Below the pieces are notes generated by a model. The model searched no databases and had not been told where the DNA came from. It saw only the letters and a list, made by a program, of their open reading frames with translations. A stretch of DNA of 10,944 nucleotides, taken from the NCBI GenBank assembly GCA_027623615.1, contig JAQBVH010000042.1:1-10944 (forward strand), given 5' to 3'. Positions 1 to 5,746 of this stretch are shown in pieces (position 1 is the first letter of the stretch; each line of letters opens with the position of its first letter). The translations under genes were made by a program, and so were the position numbers. This stretch comes from Planctomycetota bacterium (lineage in GTDB: Bacteria; Planctomycetota; UBA1135; GCA-002686595).

Positions 1-524
1 GTCCCCCCCGGCTTGGTGACCATGGGGTCGTCCTCGGCGAAGGCGAGGCCGAGGTCGACCAGGCGCGCCTTGCCGTGGCTGTCGATCAGGATGTTCGAGG
101 GCTTGATGTCGCGGTGCACGACGCCCGCCTCGAACGCGTGCTGCAGGGCCTCGACCAGGGGCAGGAAGAAGCGCAGGGCGTCGCGCTCGCTCAGCGGGCC
201 GCGCTCGTCGACGCGCTCGCCGAGGGAGATGCCCTCCACCAGCTCCATCGCGTACCACCACAGCCCGTCCTGCTCCCCCATGTCGATGGCGGAGATGATC
301 CCCGGGTGCGCCAGCCGCGCGGCGGTGCGCGCCTCGCGCTGCAGGCGCCGCACCGCGGACTTCGAGCCCATCAGCTGCGTGTGCAGCACCTTGATCGCCA
401 CCGGGCGGTCCACCGCCAGCTGGACGGCGCTGTAGACCACTCCGGTCGCGCCGCGTCCGAGGACACCCTCGATGAGGTATCCGTCGATCTTGGGGAGTGG
501 GTTCTTGAGGGGCTTTTGGCTCAA
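1..524 (-). CDS. Ser/Thr protein kinase, N-terminal part (cut by window edge)
   Basis: Hanks-type Ser/Thr protein kinase that would transfer phosphate from ATP to Ser/Thr of target proteins. About 174 residues are visible. The glycine loop GRGATGVV is at residues 23-30, the ATP-anchoring Lys in VAIK is K45, the helix-C Glu is E64, the catalytic loop HRDIKPSN is at 137-144 (D139), and the metal-binding DLG, a variant of DFG, is at 157-159. All core residues up to the edge are intact, so an active enzyme is expected; the activation segment, C-lobe and any later domain lie outside the window. I chose the TTG at 524-522 because it directly precedes KPLKNPLPKIDGY and the kinase fold. It overlaps the TGA (523-521) of the upstream gene, and I see no ATG or GTG nearby in frame. 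Only a weak GAGA precedes it, so translation probably depends on coupling to the upstream gene. The start is moderately sure, the kinase call very sure. Confidence 0.93.
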   Translation of the reverse strand, partial: MSQKPLKNPLPKIDGYLIEGVLGRGATGVVYSAVQLAVDRPVAIKVLHTQLMGSKSAVRRLQREARTAARLAHPGIISAIDMGEQDGLWWYAMELVEGISLGERVDERGPLSERDALRFFLPLVEALQHAFEAGVVHRDIKPSNILIDSHGKARLVDLGLAFAEDDPMVTKPGG

Positions 525-2155
525 CGATCTCGGCGTCGACGGCGGCGGGAACCGCCGTCCTCTTCCTTGACTTCTTCGGCGCCTTCGAGGAACCACTTGC
601 GCCAAGCTTCGTCCGCTTGTTTCCAGTTCATGCCGACCGCGGCCTGAAAGGCTGCGTCATAGCGGGCGTGGCGCCCCGGGTTCTCGTAGAGGATGCGCTG
701 CGGGGGCTTCGGCGAGGAGGCGCGCAGGGAGGCGTGGAATTTCTCGAGGCCGCCCGCGTGGCTCGACAACCAGGAGCAGATGACCATGCCCATGGCGATG
801 TCGAGCACGGTCAGCTCGCCGAACTGGCGCTTGGACAGGTCGTCGAAGCTCGGCATCTGCGCCGCGCCGCCCTCGAGGGCGGCGAGCAGGTGCGCCCTCC
901 AGTGTCCCTCGCGGAAAAGCTTGGTGTCGAAGACGTACTCGACGGTCTGCTTGCTGGACTGCGTGCGACCGGTGGCGGTCTTGGTCACGATCGAGGCCGG
1001 CTGGCCCAGGCACATCACGTCGATGCGTTCGTGCACCTGGAACTCGAAGTGGACCGCGTAGCCCTCGTCGAACCAGGGCGGCAAGAGGCGCCCGTCGTAG
1101 CGATGCCGGTTGAGGAGCAGGTGCCCCCAGTGGTGGTAGCTGTGCCCGGCGAGGTGATCCTCCGGCCGCCCCTTGACCCGCGCCGACGAGCAGCAGAACG
1201 GGTCCCAGTACATGAGCCCGTGGGTCTGCTTGACCACGTCCGCCCACTCCGGCGGAACGGTATTGGTCAGTGAGGCGAGGTAGTCGACCGTGTCGATGTA
1301 CTGATCGTTGTCGCGGCCCCAAACGTACATCTCGGCAGCACGCCCTCCGAGCAGCGCCACGCCCTCGGGCGCGTCGAAGGACTCGTCGAACAGCTTGCGA
1401 CCCGTGACGAGTCCGGCGCTGATGCCCTCGAGGAATTCGCGCTTGAAGGGACCGACGACGGCGTGGTCGGGGCCGAGCACCACCTCGCCCTTGACGCCCG
1501 CCTGCGCGAGCACGGCCGCCCCGTGTTCCTGGGCAAGGGCGACGTGAGCGAGGATCCACTGACCATCGACGCTGGTGTACCCCTGGGCGGCCTTCTGGTC
1601 CGCGAGGGTCATCCACTTGCCCTCGTGATAGACGAGCCCAGCGTCCAGCTTCTCCTTCTCGGTGACGGTGACCCAGCGCTCGCCATGCTTGACGAGCCCA
1701 CGCTTGAGCATCTCAGCGTCATCCTCGCGCAGCTTGAGCTTGGCCAGGTCCTCCTCGGTCACCCACTGGCCCTTGTACTTGACGAAGCCGAGCCAGGTGT
1801 TGGCCCCCGCGTGGTTGGGCTCGAGCTCCTTGGTCCTGCGCATGGCGCGCCTGGCCTGGGAGCGCAGCTTCTGCTCCGCCGCCCAGGTCCCGACCTCGAA
1901 GAAGTCGGCCGCGGTCTTGGCGGCCTTGTAGCGCGCGTCGAACTCCTGACGCGGCGTGCGCCCCTTCTCGATCTTGCTGACCTCGGAGGCCTTGAAGGTC
2001 ATGTCGCCGAACTCGGTCGTGAAGACGACCTCGGTCTCGGTCTCGGACTTGACGGTGCCCTCGAAGCGGCGGCCATCCTTCAGGAGGATCGTGTCGGCCG
2101 CTGCCGGGAGGGCCAGGAGCGGGAGGAGCAGCAGCAGCAGGGTTCGTAGGCGCAT
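521..2155 (-). CDS. Secreted protein with G-x-W repeats and a degenerate metallopeptidase-like domain
   Basis: A 544-residue protein of unknown exact role. Residues 1-20 are a Sec signal peptide (MRLR, a Leu run, then ALPAAA), which is why I start at 2155 and not at in-frame ATGs further upstream. Residues 21-65 (DTILLKDGRRFEG...) resemble the small beta-barrel module found at the start of many planctomycete secreted proteins. Four imperfect repeats follow, of the form G-[FLY]-V-x-x-x-G-x-W, with Trp at 131, 161, 181 and 200. The C-terminal half (about 300-525) resembles a gluzincin/peptidase-MA-like domain. At 338-342 it reads HSYHH where HExxH is expected, and PPWFDEG at 359-365 supplies the usual downstream Glu (E364). 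The catalytic Glu is therefore replaced by S339, so it may bind metal without hydrolysing peptides. The tail (537-544) is an Arg run. Its stop overlaps the kinase start, so the two form an operon. No Shine-Dalgarno is visible; a hairpin sits there instead. The family assignment of the C-terminal domain is an inference. Confidence 0.85.
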   Translation of the reverse strand: MRLRTLLLLLLPLLALPAAADTILLKDGRRFEGTVKSETETEVVFTTEFGDMTFKASEVSKIEKGRTPRQEFDARYKAAKTAADFFEVGTWAAEQKLRSQARRAMRRTKELEPNHAGANTWLGFVKYKGQWVTEEDLAKLKLREDDAEMLKRGLVKHGERWVTVTEKEKLDAGLVYHEGKWMTLADQKAAQGYTSVDGQWILAHVALAQEHGAAVLAQAGVKGEVVLGPDHAVVGPFKREFLEGISAGLVTGRKLFDESFDAPEGVALLGGRAAEMYVWGRDNDQYIDTVDYLASLTNTVPPEWADVVKQTHGLMYWDPFCCSSARVKGRPEDHLAGHSYHHWGHLLLNRHRYDGRLLPPWFDEGYAVHFEFQVHERIDVMCLGQPASIVTKTATGRTQSSKQTVEYVFDTKLFREGHWRAHLLAALEGGAAQMPSFDDLSKRQFGELTVLDIAMGMVICSWLSSHAGGLEKFHASLRASSPKPPQRILYENPGRHARYDAAFQAAVGMNWKQADEAWRKWFLEGAEEVKEEDGGSRRRRRRDR

Positions 2156-2159
2156 GGTT

Positions 2160-2179
2160 CTGGGTGCGGAGGCACCCAG
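2160..2179 (-). promoter_or_regulatory. Perfect hairpin in the leader just before a start codon
   Basis: The arms CTGGGTGC (2160-2167) and GCACCCAG (2172-2179) form a perfect 8-bp stem with a 4-nt loop, GGAG on the plus strand and CUCC in the minus-strand transcript. It ends 4 nt before the ATG at 2155, in the place where a ribosome binding site should be, and no Shine-Dalgarno is seen. In the mRNA it could mask initiation or mark a regulated leader. Chance formation is possible in such GC-rich DNA, and no function is shown. Confidence 0.45.
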
Positions 2180-2256
2180 TGGAGCACCTAGCCCCCGACG
2201 CGGCAACGGTTTCGGGTTGTCGGGCGACCGATCGCTCTCATCGGAGTTCGGCGTGC

Positions 2257-2366
2257 GTAGGCTAGCTTGCGCCATGCAAGCTCCGGGCTGCCACAAGGTC
2301 AGGTGTGTCGCCGAACAACACTCACGCCTGCGGGGGAGGCGTAGGCGGCCCCAACGGGGTCGCCCA
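2257..2366 (+). repeat. Structured intergenic repeat, copy A
   Basis: This is one of two same-orientation copies of an element of about 105 bp; the other is at 5634-5743. The copies share GTAGG, then TGCGCCATG, then a nearly continuous block from CTCCGGGCTGCC (2281) to about 2366. By eye about 85% of bases match in the block, with one 1-nt indel. The copy contains a 7-bp hairpin AGCTTGC/GCAAGCT (2264-2270 and 2276-2282, loop GCCAT). It also has a weak 4-bp stem CACA/TGTG (2292-2307), a 6-bp core stem ACGCCT/AGGCGT (2324-2329 and 2337-2342), and a 9-bp stem with one G-U pair around the loop AAC (2344-2352 and 2356-2364). It lies between divergent genes, 30 bp before the 2396 start, so a pure terminator role does not fit. 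It could be a REP/MITE-like element, a structured 5' leader or a remnant of a duplication. Confidence 0.75.
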
Positions 2367-2395
2367 GGCCTTCCGCCCCTTTCCCGAGGTCCACG

Positions 2396-4744
2396 ATGTC
2401 GATCGCCGCACCCCTGCTCGCCCTCTGCTCGCTGCTACCGCTGTACCAGGACGACCCTCCGCCCGACCCGATCGCGACCGTGCGGGGCAGGCTCCTGCTC
2501 CCGAGCGGCGTCCCTGCGGCGGGGATCCGCCTGAAGGTGAGCGGCTGGGGTGCCAACTCGGACCGCATCCTGGAGTTCGGCCACCCGCGCCAATGGACCG
2601 ACCCCGAGGGGGTCACCGACGCCGAGGGCCACTTCGAGCTGAAGTTCCTGCCGCCACGCGCCTTCCAATTCACCCTCGACGCGCATCCTGAGGGCTTCGG
2701 GCCCCTGACGTGGCGTTGGACGGAGATCGCGCTCGGGGAGACCAAGGACGTGGGCGAGGTGACCCTCGTCGCCGCGGGGACGGTCGTGGGCCGCATCCTC
2801 GACGCCCGGGGGGAGGTCCTGGTCAAGGGCTGGAGCGTCTCCGCGGAGCCGCCACGGGAGCTTGTCATCGGCGGGCGCACCTCGAGCTACGTCTACGGGG
2901 AGCTCGACCCCGAGACCGGGGAGTTCCGCATCGAGGGCCTTCCCGCCGGAAGGGTGAGCATCCGCGCGAGGGCGAGCTCGGGCGAGAGCACGGACACGGT
3001 GAGCTGCGAGGTCGTCGGCGGCGCGGAAGTGGCGGTCGTGCTGCGCTACGACGGCCCGGACCTCGCGCGGCGGATCACGGTCTCCTACTCCAGCGCCCCC
3101 TTCCGCATGTTTCGGCCTACCGCGGACGCCGTGACGCTCGTGGACGAGGAGGGCGGGGCGCGACCCGCGCAGGAGGTCGTCGGCTCCTCGAGCCGGGTCT
3201 GCTTCGACGACCTGCCGGAGGGCAAGTACACAGTGGTGATCTCCAACCCGCGCTTCCAGCCCTGGAGCCAGGCCGACGTCACCCCCGGGGAGCGGGTGAG
3301 CGCCAGCCTACGCGGGGTGGGGAAGATCGCCTTGACCGTGGTCGACGACCGCAGCGGCGCGGTCCTGACCCGCTACGGCCTGCGCGTCGGGTTCCCGGAT
3401 TCCGGCTGGAGCCCGAACGAGTTCGAGGTCTTCCCGGACGGGAGTGCGCGCCCCGCTGCCAGCCTGATCGAGGGCCTCGTGCCCGAGCCCCAAGAGCTGG
3501 TCGTGCGCGCCCCGGGTCGGCCGACGCTGCGCGTCATGATCGAAGCGCCGACCGTCGACGGGGCCCTGCCGATCGAGGTGCGCGTCCCGCTGGGCGTCGG
3601 GCTGCGCGCGCTCGTGCTCGACGCGGCTGGCCAGCCCCAGCAGCACGTCAAGGTCGAGCGCACCCCCGGCGACCGGGCCGGCGTGGCCCCGGGGGTCTCA
3701 CAGACGACCTCGCTGGGTCGCACGCCGAACTGGGAGAGCGCCTACGAGACCGACGGCGAGGGCCGGCTCTCCCTCCACGAGCTGTCGCTGGGTACGCACA
3801 CTTTCCGGGTCCAGGCGAGTCGCTACCTCAGCCACGACCACACCGTCGAGCTGCCCGTGCCCGAGGACGCGGTCCTGGAGTGGAGGCCACCCTCGAGCGG
3901 CTACCTGGCGGGGACCGTGACGGCGCCCGGAGGCGCCGACCTGACGGATTGGCGCCTGCGCCTGCGCGGAACGGGGATCCCGCGCATGAGCCTGCGCGAC
4001 CTACCGCCCGAGATCGCGGTGGACGGGTCGTTCCACATCGGCCCCCTGCCCGTCGGCACGTTCGAGGTCACGCTCACCGAACCGGTCGATCTTGGCGGAG
4101 GCTCCTCGACCTGGTTCCAGATCGAGCTCGGCACGATCGAGATCGAGGCGGGCGCCGTCACACGGGCCACGTTCGATCTGCGCGAGCACTACCCCGGGCA
4201 GGTCGAGGTGGTGGCCAGGGTGGACGGTGATGAGTTCGGCCCGCTCCAGGTGGCCTTCCATTTCGTGGACGGCGCGGGGGCCTCCTCGCGCACGCTGACC
4301 GCGGACGACCGGGGGGTGCGGACCTATGCCGGCCTGCCTCCCGGCGAGTGGCGGCTCGATCTTGGTTCCCCCGCGGGCACGTGGCGCTGGGCCGCGCCGG
4401 GGACGGTCATCGTCGAGCCCGGTCAGGTCACCCGGGTCGAGCTCGAGGTCGAGCTCGTCTCCCGCGTCGTCACCTGCCTGGACAGCGCCGGGGAGCCGCT
4501 GAGCGAGGCCGAGGTCGAGCTCTGGTCCGGCCCCCGCGACCGCTGGCCCGGGAGGTTGTCCCTGGTGACCGACGCGCAGGGTCGCGTCAGCCTGCGACTG
4601 CCCCCCGGCGAGGTGCGGGCCTGCCGCCCCGCGCCAGCCTCCGAAGGACGACGGCGTAGCCTGAACGGGGAGCCGGCCGACTCCCTCCCGCTGCTGTGGC
4701 TCGAGGACGGGACGGCAACCGTCAAGCTCCCTGACCGCAAGTAA
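2396..4744 (+). CDS. Secreted multi-domain protein of carboxypeptidase-regulatory-like beta domains
   Basis: A 782-residue exported protein built from repeated transthyretin/carboxypeptidase-regulatory-like beta-sandwich domains, a type common in large surface or periplasmic proteins. The N-terminus (MSIAAPLLALCSLLPLYQ) is a Sec signal; C11 is not in a good lipobox because L10 precedes it. The domain signature is 'new residue Asp-x-x-Gly, beta strand, Leu-Pro-x-Gly, beta strand'. It recurs at TDAEGHFEL (74-82), DPETGEFRIEGLPAG (171-185), FDDLPEGKY (270-278), near 452-468, VDGSFHIGPLPVG (about 541), GLPPGEW (about 645) and TDAQGRVSLRLPPGE (about 725). That makes seven or so domains and no catalytic motif. 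The start is supported by GAGGT at 2386-2390, 5 nt before the ATG. The phosphoesterase gene begins 2 nt after its stop, so they form one transcript. The role is probably structural or binding; the exact function is unknown. Confidence 0.85.
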   Translation: MSIAAPLLALCSLLPLYQDDPPPDPIATVRGRLLLPSGVPAAGIRLKVSGWGANSDRILEFGHPRQWTDPEGVTDAEGHFELKFLPPRAFQFTLDAHPEGFGPLTWRWTEIALGETKDVGEVTLVAAGTVVGRILDARGEVLVKGWSVSAEPPRELVIGGRTSSYVYGELDPETGEFRIEGLPAGRVSIRARASSGESTDTVSCEVVGGAEVAVVLRYDGPDLARRITVSYSSAPFRMFRPTADAVTLVDEEGGARPAQEVVGSSSRVCFDDLPEGKYTVVISNPRFQPWSQADVTPGERVSASLRGVGKIALTVVDDRSGAVLTRYGLRVGFPDSGWSPNEFEVFPDGSARPAASLIEGLVPEPQELVVRAPGRPTLRVMIEAPTVDGALPIEVRVPLGVGLRALVLDAAGQPQQHVKVERTPGDRAGVAPGVSQTTSLGRTPNWESAYETDGEGRLSLHELSLGTHTFRVQASRYLSHDHTVELPVPEDAVLEWRPPSSGYLAGTVTAPGGADLTDWRLRLRGTGIPRMSLRDLPPEIAVDGSFHIGPLPVGTFEVTLTEPVDLGGGSSTWFQIELGTIEIEAGAVTRATFDLREHYPGQVEVVARVDGDEFGPLQVAFHFVDGAGASSRTLTADDRGVRTYAGLPPGEWRLDLGSPAGTWRWAAPGTVIVEPGQVTRVELEVELVSRVVTCLDSAGEPLSEAEVELWSGPRDRWPGRLSLVTDAQGRVSLRLPPGEVRACRPAPASEGRRRSLNGEPADSLPLLWLEDGTATVKLPDRK

Positions 4745-4746
4745 CC

Positions 4747-5637
4747 ATGCGCGCCCTGCTCCTACTCCTCCTCGTCGGCTGCACTGCAGCACCCCCGCGC
4801 TTCGGCCTCGTCGCCGACGTCCAGCACGGCGACAAGCCCGACGCGGGCGCGCGGCGCTACCGACTCGCGCTCGAGCACCTGGACGAGTGCGCTGCGCGGT
4901 TCCGGCACGAGGACCTCGACTTCGTCGCGCAGCTCGGCGACGTCATCGACGGCCGCAAGGGCGACCCCTCGGGCACGCGCACCGACCTCGAGAACGTGCT
5001 CTCGCGCTTCGAGTCGATCGGCGTCCCGCTGCGCCACGTGATCGGCAACCACTGCCTCGACGTGTCCCGCGACGACCTCGAGCAGCGACTGGCGATCGAG
5101 CCCTTCTACACCTTCGACGCCGGGGATTGGCGCGTGATCGTGCTGGACACGTTCCAGGTCTCCGTGCTCGGGGTCCCCGCCGATCACCCGGGCGCCGTGG
5201 CGGCCGAGGCCTGGCTCGCAGCGCACCCCCAGGGCCAGTTCCTCAACGCGACCCGCTGGAACGGCGCGGTCGGACAGGCCCAGCGGAGCTGGCTCGCCGC
5301 CGAGCTCGCCGCCGCCGAAGAAGCCGGGGAGCGCGCGCTCGTGCTCGGTCACGGCCCGCTCCTGCCTGCCGCCTCCACCGACCACCACGTCGCCTGGGAC
5401 CACGCCGAGGTGCGCGCGGTCCTCGAGGCCTCCCCCGCGACCTTCGCCTACTTCTGCGGCCACGACCACGCGGGCGGCTACGCGACCTCGGGCGGCGTGC
5501 ACCATTTGACCGTGCACGGGATGCTCGAGGCCCCGCCTGGGTCGAACGCCTACGCGATCGTCACGCTGCACCCGGACCGGATCGAGGTCGATGGCTTCGG
5601 CGAGGAGCCGGACCGGGTGCTCGCAAGGCTGCGGTAG
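4747..5637 (+). CDS. Lipoprotein metallophosphoesterase, ADP-ribose/CDP-alcohol diphosphatase type
   Basis: A calcineurin-like phosphoesterase of 296 residues. It starts with a short lipoprotein signal, MRALLLLLLVGC, whose lipobox LVGC places the acylated Cys at 12, so it should be membrane-anchored outside the cytoplasm. The metal-site motifs are in order and intact: D24-x-Q26, GD at 64-65, GNH at 100-102, GHGP at 201-204 and GHDH at 238-241. The family-specific features fit manganese-dependent ADP-ribose/CDP-alcohol diphosphatase (ADPRM-like): RRYR after the first motif, QLGDVIDG, RVIVLDTFQVSVLG, and WNGAVGQAQRSWL (171-183). That family hydrolyses ADP-ribose and CDP-alcohols. Such substrates are cytosolic, so the true substrate of this exported form is uncertain. 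The residue after GNH is Cys. It sits 2 nt after the previous gene and has no clear ribosome binding site, which suggests translational coupling. Confidence 0.88.
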   Translation: MRALLLLLLVGCTAAPPRFGLVADVQHGDKPDAGARRYRLALEHLDECAARFRHEDLDFVAQLGDVIDGRKGDPSGTRTDLENVLSRFESIGVPLRHVIGNHCLDVSRDDLEQRLAIEPFYTFDAGDWRVIVLDTFQVSVLGVPADHPGAVAAEAWLAAHPQGQFLNATRWNGAVGQAQRSWLAAELAAAEEAGERALVLGHGPLLPAASTDHHVAWDHAEVRAVLEASPATFAYFCGHDHAGGYATSGGVHHLTVHGMLEAPPGSNAYAIVTLHPDRIEVDGFGEEPDRVLARLR

Positions 5638-5743
5638 GAGCGTGCGCCATGGGTGCTCGCTCCGGGCTGCCACACCGTCGGTGTGGCGCCCAACAACACC
5701 CACGCCTCAGGAGGAGGCGTGGGCGGCCCCAACGGGCTCGCCT
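5634..5743 (+). repeat. Structured intergenic repeat, copy B
   Basis: The second copy of the element at 2257-2366, same orientation. It begins within the end of the phosphoesterase gene, since the shared GTAGG includes its TAG stop, and ends 4 nt before the last codon of the convergent activator gene. Hairpins here are GGAGCG/CGCTCC (5637-5642 and 5658-5663); GCCACACC/GGTGTGGC (5669-5676 and 5680-5687, loop GTC, perfect 8 bp); CCCACGCCTC/GAGGCGTGGG (5699-5708 and 5714-5723, loop AGGAG, perfect 10 bp); and an imperfect stem around AAC (5722-5742). The first stem differs in sequence between the copies yet pairs in both, which hints that structure matters. Mobility or function is not shown. Confidence 0.75.
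5669..5723. terminator. Possible bidirectional terminator made of two strong hairpins
   Basis: Two perfect stems, 8 bp (5669-5687) and 10 bp (5699-5723), lie between convergent genes that end at 5637 and 5747, the expected place for a shared terminator. There is no T-run after either stem on either strand, so a canonical intrinsic terminator is not supported. The same repeat also occurs between divergent genes. Termination is therefore only one possible role. Confidence 0.4.
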
Positions 5744-5746
5744 ACG

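Noticed and set aside
1463..2149. 228-residue plus-strand frame opposite the secreted-protein gene
   Set aside because: Leu/Gly/Asp-rich antisense shadow; the minus strand carries a signal peptide and recognisable repeats.
2156..2296. Extended start of the secreted-protein gene up to 2296
   Set aside because: The extra 47 residues have no signal features and would bury the hydrophobic signal peptide; they also run through the repeat element at 2257-2366.
2156..2395. Sigma54 (-24/-12) promoter
   Set aside because: I looked for GG-N10-GC with TGGC and TTGC; the nearest pair has the wrong spacing.
2710..4230. 506-residue plus-strand frame inside the beta-domain gene
   Set aside because: Arg/Gly/Pro-rich frame shift of the real gene with no motif; the overlapping frame has a signal peptide and repeated domains.
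5669..5723. Classical intrinsic terminator
   Set aside because: Stems are strong but there is no T-run on either side, and the same element occurs upstream of a gene; kept only as a low-confidence option.
5634..5743. Integron attC site in the repeat
   Set aside because: GCCCAAC resembles one attC core half, but the matching GTTRRRY half is missing, and copy A reads GCCGAAC. No integrase is present.
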